From contig JAJBVJ010000289.1 in assembly GCA_020859875.1 (NCBI GenBank), positions 1-9,410 of the forward strand: a stretch of 9,410 nucleotides of DNA, read 5' to 3'. The DNA comes from Rikenellaceae bacterium (lineage in GTDB: Bacteria > Bacteroidota > Bacteroidia > Bacteroidales > Rikenellaceae). This document shows positions 1 to 6,775 of the stretch, in pieces; position 1 is the stretch's first letter, and each line of letters starts with the position of its first letter. Position numbers and translations under genes: made by a program. The notes below the pieces were generated by a model, which searched no databases, was not told the DNA's origin, and saw only the letters and a program-made list of their open reading frames with translations.

Positions 1-730
1 CCACCTCGATGAAGTAATATTCGTGACGGATACGGGGTTTGTCCTTTTCGTCGAGAGATGCGTGGATAAGTGCGGAGGAATAGGTAGCCACAAAGTGGTT
101 GTCGACAAAGGCACAATAGAGTGTCCCGCCCTCGTCGTCCTTCATTTCGAGGATGTTCACCCCGTTGTGGTCGCGGCGCGACACATTGCTGCCGGCCAGT
201 TTCATTATATTCTCGAGCTGGTCTTTGAGCATCTCGAGTTTAGATGCCTTACGCAGGTCGACGACCACTAGGAAATCCCAGTCGCGGGTGCCGGTGCGGT
301 GAAGAGATATGGTCATATCCCGACGGCCTACCAGAGACATCAGGGTTTTATTGCTTTTGAGAAGAGAATCCAACGCCTCGACATTCTCCGTCACCTCGGC
401 GAAAGACTCCGCCCGGGCAAGCCTCTGCCACGGCTCGCTCGCACTGAATTTCTGCCAGTCGCGTACCGGCTCGTTCGACTGGATAATGATAGCGGCGTCG
501 TGCGGGATGAGATATATCTGGCGTAGGTTCCTGTCCGGGGTGACATATACTTTTATTACTGTAAAGGCTATCCATCCCAGAATCGATAAACCGAGGATCG
601 CCAGAATTCTGCCGGCTCCGAATTTCTTATTTTTCTTATTCGGGGCCGTTATAATATTCGGCTCTTCGGAGGGAACGGTTATAGGAGCCTGTCCGGGGAT
701 GGGCGGTAAAGTCTCTTCATTGTGTTTCAT
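1..730 (-). CDS. Membrane-anchored DUF3352-like protein, N-terminal part (runs off left edge)
   Basis: An open frame starts at the ATG at 728-730 and stays open for 243 codons to the left edge, so the C-terminus is missing. Residues 1-40 are polar and cytoplasm-like, rich in Pro, Glu, Asn and Lys. Residues about 42-62 form one hydrophobic segment, so this is probably a single-pass inner membrane protein with the rest in the periplasm. After it comes a pattern I associate with Bacteroidota DUF3352-type proteins: 'IPHDAAIIIQSNEPVRDWQK' at 75-94, a helix-rich 'EVTENVEALDSLL' stretch, and 'WDFLVVVDLRKASKL' at 151-165. The function of such proteins is not established and I do not assign one. The gene has its own candidate promoter and is separated from the efflux operon upstream by a hairpin, so it is probably transcribed independently. 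The reading frame itself is secure; the family name is recalled from pattern and less certain. Confidence 0.8.
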   Translation of the reverse strand, partial: MKHNEETLPPIPGQAPITVPSEEPNIITAPNKKNKKFGAGRILAILGLSILGWIAFTVIKVYVTPDRNLRQIYLIPHDAAIIIQSNEPVRDWQKFSASEPWQRLARAESFAEVTENVEALDSLLKSNKTLMSLVGRRDMTISLHRTGTRDWDFLVVVDLRKASKLEMLKDQLENIMKLAGSNVSRRDHNGVNILEMKDDEGGTLYCAFVDNHFVATYSSALIHASLDEKDKPRIRHEYYFIEV

Positions 731-763
731 GGGTAGTGTCGGCTCAAATGGTTTGCCTCGGCG

Positions 764-771
764 CAAATATA
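764..771 (-). promoter_or_regulatory. Candidate Bacteroidota -7 box (TATATTTG) for the DUF3352-like gene
   Basis: Read on the minus strand this is TATATTTG, an exact match to the Bacteroidota primary-sigma -7 consensus TAnnTTTG. It lies 33 bases before the ATG at 730, which would leave a leader of about 25-30 bases. The nearest upstream TTTG (786-789) is only 14 bases away, shorter than the usual spacing of about 19-21, and it lies inside the hairpin at 779-808. The assignment is therefore tentative. Confidence 0.45.
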
Positions 772-778
772 CGAATAC

Positions 779-808
779 GTCCCGACAAACCGTCGGGTTT
801 GTCGGGAC
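779..808 (-). terminator. 12-bp hairpin after the efflux operon, probable terminator
   Basis: Positions 779-790 pair perfectly with 797-808 around a 6-base loop, giving a 12-bp stem that starts with GTCCCGACAAAC. It lies 34 bases past the stop codon of the outer-membrane factor gene and before the next promoter-like box, which fits a terminator for the efflux operon. The bases following on the minus strand are mixed rather than a pure T-run, so termination may be weak or factor-assisted. A role as a protein-binding palindrome for the gene at 730 cannot be excluded. Confidence 0.65.
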
Positions 809-842
809 ATATCGAGAGCCGGGAATTTTATCCTGCCGGCGA

Positions 843-2258
843 TTATTCCAATCCTCCGCCCAAAGCGCGGTAGAGGGTGACGCTGTACTGTAATTGCTCC
901 AGCCGGTCGCTGATCCGGTCGAGCTGTGCCGAGAGTAGGTCTTGTTTTGCGGTAAGAACCTCGGTGTAGTTCACTTCGCCGGCCTTGAGCAGCTCTTCGG
1001 TAAAATAGACCGCCGTTTCGAGAGATTCTATCTGCTTACTGCGGATGGGGTTTTTGTCGAGCGACATCCGGTAGGAAAAGAGGATGGTGCAAACCTCCTC
1101 GGCCGCCTCTAAAACCGTTTGTTCGAAGGTAAGCAGGGCCTGCAGTTCCGACTCTTTGGCACTCTGATAGTTGGAGCGCAGCTGTCTTCCCGCGAATATG
1201 GGCTGTGTGAGGCCGCCCACGATCGATGCGATGAGGTTTTCCGGCTTGAAAAAACCCGACAGGGTGGTGGCCGTATAACCCACAAGGCTACCGCTGCTCC
1301 CCGACGACCCGAGGGTAATCGAGGGGTAGAACGCCGCTTTGGCCGCACCGGTCAGTTCCCACGCCTCGCGGAACGACCATTCTGCCTGGGCCACATCAGG
1401 CCGGCGCGAAAGAGATAGTGCGGGGATGCCGTGCCTCATTGTTGTATCTGCTGTCTGCTCGTCGAGGGTCGACCGGTGTATAGGGCCCGGTATCCGGCCC
1501 AGAAGGATGGAGAGAGAATTTTCGGTCTCCTGGATATTTGCCATCAGATCGGGTATAGTGACCATCGTCCCGTAAAGAAGAGCATTGGTCTGCTGTACCG
1601 CAGCCCCGGTCTGAATGCCGGCCTCCATAAGGGCCTGCATGGTATGTGACGTCTCTTCGAGAATCCCCACCGTTTGGCGGGTAACTGCAAGCTGGCTGTC
1701 GAGGGCCAGTAAGGAGTAGTAAGTGGTGGCTATATTCGAGATCAGCGAAGTGGCTATCAGGTTGGCATATTCACCGGAGGAGAGAAAGGCGGCATACTGG
1801 GCCCGTTTCTGCATCGAGAGTTTACCCCATATGTCAGCCTCCCATGTGACGGCTGCCCCGAGCGTATATTGGTTGGACGGATAGCCAAGCACGCTTTTGC
1901 CCCTGGTGCCGTTGCTAAGCTGTGTATGGGAGACCATGCCGGTGAGCGATACCTGCGGGAAATAGGCCGCACGGGCCGCGGCGAGAGTCGCCTCGGCCTG
2001 CCTGATCCGGCTTACCGCGATCTCGAGGTTGCGGTTATTTTCCAGACCCTCCTCGATGAGTTCTACAAGGATAGGATCGTTGAAGTAAATGCGCCACGGG
2101 ATGTCTGCGATCGAGGCCGGGTCCTGGTCGGCGTCCCGGAAATATGCGTGCGGTTCCACCTCGAGGCTTCCGCTGCGCCGCTGAACCCAGCAGGACGATA
2201 CCGCCGGTAGGGTGATGGCAAGAACCAGTAGATAGGATATTTTTTTTACAGCTCTCAT
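843..2258 (-). CDS. RND efflux outer-membrane factor lipoprotein (NodT/OprM family)
   Basis: This encodes the outer-membrane channel of a tripartite efflux pump. From the preferred ATG at 2256-2258 it is 471 residues, normal for the OprM/NodT family. The N-terminus is a lipoprotein signal: basic residues, a hydrophobic stretch and the lipobox VSSC with Cys23, predicting a lipid-anchored periplasmic end. Two OEP repeats follow, roughly residues 50-250 and 275-470. Typical marks of the second are SRRPDVAQAE (about 284-293), YPSITL, QPIFAGRQL and the closing YTEVLTAKQDLLSAQ and LYRALGGG. An alternative ATG at 2274-2276 would add six residues and overlap the pump gene by 7 bases (ATGCTGA). I prefer 2258 because it follows an A-rich stretch (GAAAAAAGACATT) and gives a canonical signal peptide. 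It is the last gene of the adaptor-pump-channel operon. The substrate cannot be told from sequence. Confidence 0.95.
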   Translation of the reverse strand: MRAVKKISYLLVLAITLPAVSSCWVQRRSGSLEVEPHAYFRDADQDPASIADIPWRIYFNDPILVELIEEGLENNRNLEIAVSRIRQAEATLAAARAAYFPQVSLTGMVSHTQLSNGTRGKSVLGYPSNQYTLGAAVTWEADIWGKLSMQKRAQYAAFLSSGEYANLIATSLISNIATTYYSLLALDSQLAVTRQTVGILEETSHTMQALMEAGIQTGAAVQQTNALLYGTMVTIPDLMANIQETENSLSILLGRIPGPIHRSTLDEQTADTTMRHGIPALSLSRRPDVAQAEWSFREAWELTGAAKAAFYPSITLGSSGSSGSLVGYTATTLSGFFKPENLIASIVGGLTQPIFAGRQLRSNYQSAKESELQALLTFEQTVLEAAEEVCTILFSYRMSLDKNPIRSKQIESLETAVYFTEELLKAGEVNYTEVLTAKQDLLSAQLDRISDRLEQLQYSVTLYRALGGGLE

Positions 2259-2269
2259 AATGTCTTTTT

Positions 2270-5200
2270 TCAGCATACGGGCCGTTCGGTCGTGTAATTT
2301 TCTGTTTCCTTCGATGATTCCGGCAGATTGTCGGGGGAGGGACCGCCGTCCGGGCTTCCGGATTTGCGCCCTTTCCCGCTTACCCTCTCCTGGAGGCTCT
2401 GGAAAAGGACGAACATCAACGGAATTACAAGTATGCCGATCACGGTTCCGAAGAGCATACCCCCGATGGCACTCAGACCGATGGAGCGGTTGCCTACGGC
2501 GCCCGCTCCGGAGGCAACGGCAAGTGGCAGGAGCCCGAATATAAAGGCGAAGGAGGTCATCAGGATGGGCCGGAACCTCGCTACGGCTCCGTTAAGGGCC
2601 GCTTCGGTTATGCTTTGTCCTTCGCGTCGACGTTGGATCGCGTACTCTACGATCAGGATGGCATTCTTTGCCAGCAGCCCGATAAGCATCACCAGTGAGA
2701 TCTGGACATAGGTATTATTTACGATCTGCGAACCCATCATAAGGCCGAAGTATATGAAGATGAATACACCCGCCAATCCGATGGGAAGAGACAGAATGAC
2801 TGCCAGCGGGAGGATATAGCTCTCGTACAGGGCCGACAGGAGAAGATATACAAAAACCAAACAGAGCAGAAAGATCAGGGCTGTCTGGCTCGAGGTATTG
2901 GCCTCCTCGCGGGAAATACCCGAGAATTCGTAAGAGTAACCGTCGGGAAGGTTATTGGATTCTTCCTGCACCAGTTTTATTATGTCTCCCGAAGAGGTGT
3001 TATTCGGGATGATCGTAACGTCGATCGCAGAATAAAGGTTGAACCGCGAGAGGGTTTGCGGACCGTTGACGCTCGTTACGGTGATAAATTCCGTGATCGG
3101 AGCGGACTCCCCGGTGGAGGTCACCACATATATATTGTTCAGGTCTTCGAGGGTCGCCCTGTACTGCGGAAGTGCCTGTACCATGACCCGGAACTGCTTT
3201 CCGTAGATATTGAAGTTGGAGACATAAAGGCTCCCGATCTGGGCCTGGAGGGTCGTCATAATATCCGACAGGGTGAGCCCCGCATCCTTTATCTTCGCCA
3301 TATCGGCCGAAATGAGTTTCTGGGGGAAATTGGGATTGAAGGTCGTTACGGCCGCCAATATCTCGGGATGGCTTCTAAGACGTCCCATAAAATCGTTGGC
3401 GACGGAATAGAACTTGTCTATATCACCGCCCGTACGGTCTTCCAGTTCGAGGGTAACCCCATTGCTCAGTCCGAAACCCTGTATGGTGGGGGAGCCGAAG
3501 AAGAGGAAAGTGGCGTCGGTAATCCCGGCCGTCTGCCGGGTCATGGTCGCCACCACGTCGTTCATAGACACTTTCCGGTCTTCCCAGGGGGCAAGTTTCA
3601 TTACCACCATACCATAGGAGCTACCCACGCCACTGGTAAAGTTCACACCCGTAATATTGGCTACATCCTTTACCCCCTCAACCCGGCGCGCCATGTCGGC
3701 AACCTGCCGTACGACAGTATCGGTGCGTTCCATCGAAGCCCCCGGAGGCAGGGTGATCGTTCCCAGTACGGTACCGCTGTCCTCCTGCGGGATGAAACCG
3801 CTCGGAATCGTGCGCATCAGAAACAGCAGCAGCAGGGCGAAGACCCCTATTATAGCCACCGGAATCCACCGGTTCCGCCTTCGTTCGAAGAATATAAGGG
3901 CGCTTTTATATCTGCCGAGGGTGGCGTTGAAGCCTTTATTGAAATAGAAATAGAATTTTTTGAGGAATCCTTTTTTTGTATGCTCCGGGTCTACCGGCCT
4001 CAGGAACAGCGCGCACAGCGCCGGGCTGAGGGTAAGGGCATTAACAGCCGAGATGAAAATGGCGATGGCGAGCGTCAGCCCGAACTGCCGGAAAAATACT
4101 CCGCTGGTGCCGCCGATAAAACTTACTGGAATAAAGACGGCTGCCATCACCAGTGTGATCGATATAATGGCGGGTGCGATTTCGCCCATGGCCGTGAGGG
4201 TGGCTTTTCGGGGATCTTTTTCACCCTGGTCGAGCTGTGCATGTACGGCTTCGACCACCACGATGGCATCGTCGACCACTATCCCGATGGCAAGGATCAG
4301 CGCAAAGAGGGTGAGAAGATTGATCGAGAAACCGAATATTTCGAGGAAAAAGAAGGTTCCCACGATAGCCACCGGTACGGCGATCGCCGGGATCAGGGTG
4401 GAACGCCAGTCCTGGAGGAAAACGAATACCACGATGAATACCAATATAAATGCCTCGAAAAGCGTATGAAGCACTTTTTTGATGGAGGCACCCAGGAATT
4501 CGCTGGCATCGATCATATATTCGTAGTGGAGCCCCGGAGGGAAATCCTTTGCGGCCGCCTCGATCTCCTTTTTCACGTTGGTTATCACCTGCTGGGCATT
4601 CGATCCGGCCGTCTGGCTTATCAGAACCGTCACCGCTTCGGAGTTTCCGAGCCTCGATTCGATGGTGTAGTTCAACGAACCCAGTTCCACGTCGGCCACA
4701 TCTTTAAGGCGGAGGATCCGCCCGTTGTCCGAACGCAAGATAATATCTTCGTACTGCTGTTCGGTGCTCAGGCGACCGGTGTATTTAAGCGTGTATTGAA
4801 ATGCCTGGCCCCCCTGTTGTCCGAGTTCACCCGGGGCGGCTTCGATGTTCTGGTCGGAAAGGGCCGCAATTACCTCCGATGCGGAAATGCCGTAGACGGC
4901 CATTACATCGGGTTTCAGCCAGATTCGCATCGAGAAGTCGCGGGCGCCGTACACCTCCGCATCCCCGACACCGTTGACACGCTTAATCTGCGGAAGGAGG
5001 TTTATATTGGCATAGTTCTGTATGAATCGTCCGTCGTAGTCGGGGTTGTCCGAGTAGAGGAATATCATCAGTAGGGTACTGGTCTGTGTTTTCTGGACGA
5101 CGACCCCGGTCTGCACCACCTCGGCGGGAAGCAGCGAGGAGGCTTGCGAGGTGAGATTTTGAACGTTCACCGTGGCAATGTCGGGGTCGGTTCCCTGCTG

Positions 5201-5485
5201 GAAATAGACATTTATGGTAGCCGAACCCGAATTGGAGGATGTGGAAGTAATATAGGTCATGCCTTCCACACCGTTTATCTGTTCTTCGAGCGGGATGACT
5301 ACGCTGTTCAAAACGGTCTGGGCATCCGCGCCGCTGTATGTGGCCGACACCCTGACCGTGGGCGGAGCGATGTCGGGGTACTGCTCGACGGGAAGTGTTA
5401 CAAGGCCGATCCCACCCAGAACCACGATAATGATCGAGATCACAGTGGAGAGTACGGGCCTGTCTATGAAGGTTTTTAGAAACAT
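2270..5485 (-). CDS. RND multidrug efflux pump, inner membrane permease (HAE-1 family, AcrB/MexB-like)
   Basis: This is the proton-driven inner membrane pump of the tripartite system, which moves hydrophobic or amphipathic compounds from membrane and periplasm to the outer-membrane channel. At 1071 residues it is full length for the HAE-1 family. Visible order: TM1 near 12-30; first periplasmic porter domain about 35-335; TM2-TM6 about 338-495; linker; TM7 about 541-558; GFIPQEDSG at 563-571; second porter domain to about 865; TM8-TM12 about 868-1032. The proton relay is intact: Asp405 and Asp406 in GIVVDDAIVVVEAV, Lys940 in LLAKNAILIVEYA, Arg970 and Thr977 in RFRPILMT, matching AcrB D407, D408, K940, R971 and T978. 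A polar, Ser/Pro/Glu-rich tail of about 40 residues ends the protein. The start MFLKTFIDRP is the standard family start, 24 bases after the adaptor stop. Substrate range is not predictable here. Confidence 0.97.
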   Translation of the reverse strand: MFLKTFIDRPVLSTVISIIIVVLGGIGLVTLPVEQYPDIAPPTVRVSATYSGADAQTVLNSVVIPLEEQINGVEGMTYITSTSSNSGSATINVYFQQGTDPDIATVNVQNLTSQASSLLPAEVVQTGVVVQKTQTSTLLMIFLYSDNPDYDGRFIQNYANINLLPQIKRVNGVGDAEVYGARDFSMRIWLKPDVMAVYGISASEVIAALSDQNIEAAPGELGQQGGQAFQYTLKYTGRLSTEQQYEDIILRSDNGRILRLKDVADVELGSLNYTIESRLGNSEAVTVLISQTAGSNAQQVITNVKKEIEAAAKDFPPGLHYEYMIDASEFLGASIKKVLHTLFEAFILVFIVVFVFLQDWRSTLIPAIAVPVAIVGTFFFLEIFGFSINLLTLFALILAIGIVVDDAIVVVEAVHAQLDQGEKDPRKATLTAMGEIAPAIISITLVMAAVFIPVSFIGGTSGVFFRQFGLTLAIAIFISAVNALTLSPALCALFLRPVDPEHTKKGFLKKFYFYFNKGFNATLGRYKSALIFFERRRNRWIPVAIIGVFALLLLFLMRTIPSGFIPQEDSGTVLGTITLPPGASMERTDTVVRQVADMARRVEGVKDVANITGVNFTSGVGSSYGMVVMKLAPWEDRKVSMNDVVATMTRQTAGITDATFLFFGSPTIQGFGLSNGVTLELEDRTGGDIDKFYSVANDFMGRLRSHPEILAAVTTFNPNFPQKLISADMAKIKDAGLTLSDIMTTLQAQIGSLYVSNFNIYGKQFRVMVQALPQYRATLEDLNNIYVVTSTGESAPITEFITVTSVNGPQTLSRFNLYSAIDVTIIPNNTSSGDIIKLVQEESNNLPDGYSYEFSGISREEANTSSQTALIFLLCLVFVYLLLSALYESYILPLAVILSLPIGLAGVFIFIYFGLMMGSQIVNNTYVQISLVMLIGLLAKNAILIVEYAIQRRREGQSITEAALNGAVARFRPILMTSFAFIFGLLPLAVASGAGAVGNRSIGLSAIGGMLFGTVIGILVIPLMFVLFQSLQERVSGKGRKSGSPDGGPSPDNLPESSKETENYTTERPVC

Positions 5486-5509
5486 CGTATTAACGGTATT
5501 ATTCTCTTT

Positions 5510-6682
5510 TTACCGCCGGGTGGTGGCCGTACTGTCCGTGCCGGCCAGCGTTTGGGAAGGAGGCTGGAGTGATATTTTTTCCCCGTTGACCAGGGTAGCC
5601 ACACCGTCCGTTACGATCCGTTGGCCGTCGGAAAGGCCGTCGGTTACGGCATAGCTCTGGCCGTCGGGCATGGCCTCGACCCCGATTATCGCCTGCACCA
5701 CCGAGTCGCCCTGCACCATATAGACGAGGGTTTTGTCGAGCTGCTGGAAGGTTGCCTTCTGGGGGATGACGATCACACCCTTCACCGTTCGCGGAATGGT
5801 TATTTGCCCGCTGGTGCCGCTTCGGAGTGTTCCGATGGGGTTGGGAAATTCGGCCCGCAGGGTTGCCGAGCCTGTGGAGGTGTCGATCACCCCGGTTATT
5901 GTCTCGATCTTTCCGGTGTAGGGATAGCGGGTTCCGTCGGCGAGGGTAAGTGTTACATCGGGCATATTGTCGATCTTCTCCTGTTGTGTTCTACCCGGGT
6001 ACCGTGCCAGAAGTTCGAGCAGTTCCTTTTCGTTGAGAGAAAAATAGGCGAACACGTTGGAAATATCGGCGACGGTGGTAAGCACCGTGGCGCTCGTTAC
6101 GAGCGATCCCAGCCGGAACGGTATGCTTCCCACGACTCCGTCCACCGGGCTGGTCACCGTCGCCCAGCCTGCCGTGGCCTGTGCCTGGGCAAGGTTGGCT
6201 TGTGCCTGGGCAAGGCTCGCCCGGGAGGATTCATACTGGTTCTGGTAGGTGAGAAGCTGTACGTTGCTTATTATATTCTGCTCGGCCAGTGGACGCATCC
6301 TGTCTACGTTCAGCTGCGCCGTATTTAGATCGGCCTGAGCGCTGTATAGGGCCGCCTGAGCTGTTGCAAGTCCCTGTACGGCCGAAGGTGCATCTATCGA
6401 AAAGAGTTTTTGCCCCTTCTTTACCACGGCTCCCTCGTCGACATAGATATTTTTAATATAGCCGTCGAGCCGCGGCATAATATCCACATCGATCTCGCCG
6501 CGGATCGTGGCGGCAAAGGTTTGCGTTAAGGTGGCTTCGGTGGTGTGGACTACTTCGGTAGGGTAGTATTGCGGTTGCTGCTGCCCCGAAGCGGCTTGCT
6601 TTTTATTGGAGCAGCTGCACGAGTAGGCCGCAAGTCCGGCAGCCAGTACGAGGGCTGAAGCGAGAGATAAAGGTTTTGCCAT
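5510..6682 (-). CDS. RND efflux periplasmic adaptor lipoprotein (AcrA/MexA family)
   Basis: This is the membrane-fusion adaptor linking the pump to the outer-membrane channel. From the ATG at 6680-6682 it has 390 residues, normal for the family. A signal peptide (KPLSLASALVLAAGLAAYSC) is followed by Cys-Ser-Cys and a Lys/Gln-rich linker, so it is probably a lipoprotein, although the lipobox is imperfect. In this numbering the first lipoyl half lies at about 64-98 (IMPRLDGYIKNIYVDEGAVV), an Ala/Gln-rich alpha-hairpin at about 99-170, the second lipoyl half at about 171-206 (VTSPVDGVVGSI), then beta-barrel and membrane-proximal domains with PIGTLRSGTSGQITIP and VIVIPQKA. The frame extends upstream to a GTG at 6707-6709, but that start adds a polar stretch before the signal peptide and would nearly coincide with the likely transcription start, so I reject it. 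First gene of the efflux operon. Confidence 0.95.
   Translation of the reverse strand: MAKPLSLASALVLAAGLAAYSCSCSNKKQAASGQQQPQYYPTEVVHTTEATLTQTFAATIRGEIDVDIMPRLDGYIKNIYVDEGAVVKKGQKLFSIDAPSAVQGLATAQAALYSAQADLNTAQLNVDRMRPLAEQNIISNVQLLTYQNQYESSRASLAQAQANLAQAQATAGWATVTSPVDGVVGSIPFRLGSLVTSATVLTTVADISNVFAYFSLNEKELLELLARYPGRTQQEKIDNMPDVTLTLADGTRYPYTGKIETITGVIDTSTGSATLRAEFPNPIGTLRSGTSGQITIPRTVKGVIVIPQKATFQQLDKTLVYMVQGDSVVQAIIGVEAMPDGQSYAVTDGLSDGQRIVTDGVATLVNGEKISLQPPSQTLAGTDSTATTRR
6176..6217 (-). repeat. Two tandem 21-bp repeats inside the adaptor gene
   Basis: Positions 6176-6196 and 6197-6217 are two adjacent 21-base copies differing at two positions. On the minus strand they encode two adjacent seven-residue units, LAQAQAN and LAQAQAT, in the alpha-hairpin of the adaptor. 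One unit equals one heptad of the coiled coil, so copy gain or loss would lengthen or shorten the hairpin by whole heptads without breaking the frame. Confidence 0.75.
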
Positions 6683-6713
6683 ACGGATTCGGTTTGAAAC
6701 GAACTCCACATAG

Positions 6714-6722
6714 CAAATTGTA
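6714..6722 (-). promoter_or_regulatory. Weak candidate -7 box for the efflux operon
   Basis: On the minus strand this reads TACAATTTG, resembling the Bacteroidota TAnnTTTG box with one extra base between TA and TTTG. It lies 31 bases before the ATG at 6682 and just past the terminator of the DUF1080 gene, where a promoter for the efflux operon must sit if the operon is transcribed on its own. The upstream -33 position would fall in the T-run of the terminator. No operator palindrome or regulator gene is evident. Confidence 0.3.
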
Positions 6723-6738
6723 TGCCTTTAGGAAAATG

Positions 6739-6766
6739 AAAAAACCGCTCCCGGTGGGGGAGCGGT
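6739..6766 (-). terminator. Intrinsic terminator after the DUF1080 gene
   Basis: Positions 6744-6752 pair with 6758-6766 in a perfect 9-bp, GC-rich stem (ACCGCTCCC) around a 5-base loop. On the minus strand the stem is followed directly by six T residues (6744-6739), with a second run of four T shortly after. It starts 10 bases past the TGA of the DUF1080 gene and precedes the efflux operon, so it separates the two units. Confidence 0.92.
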
Positions 6767-6775
6767 CGGGCGGTC

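Noticed and set aside
818..840. Small inverted repeat GCCGG/CCGGC just past the outer-membrane factor stop codon.
   Set aside because: Only 5 bp with a 13-base loop and no T-run; the 12-bp hairpin at 779-808 is far stronger.
309..893. A 194-codon open frame on the plus strand across the DUF3352-like gene, the hairpin and the end of the outer-membrane factor gene.
   Set aside because: Its product has no recognisable family, it would cross a terminator-like hairpin and two real genes, and the minus-strand frame under it has clear protein-like character.
3056..5074. A 672-codon open frame on the plus strand opposite the RND pump gene.
   Set aside because: It lies wholly within the pump gene, and its translation is rich in Arg, Gly, His and Glu with no recognisable domain or membrane pattern. 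Long antisense frames arise from codon bias in long GC-richer genes.
6683..6709. Longer N-terminus of the adaptor from a GTG at 6707-6709.
   Set aside because: It is not an ATG, would place polar residues before a normal lipoprotein signal, and nearly coincides with the expected transcription start. The ATG at 6682 is better.
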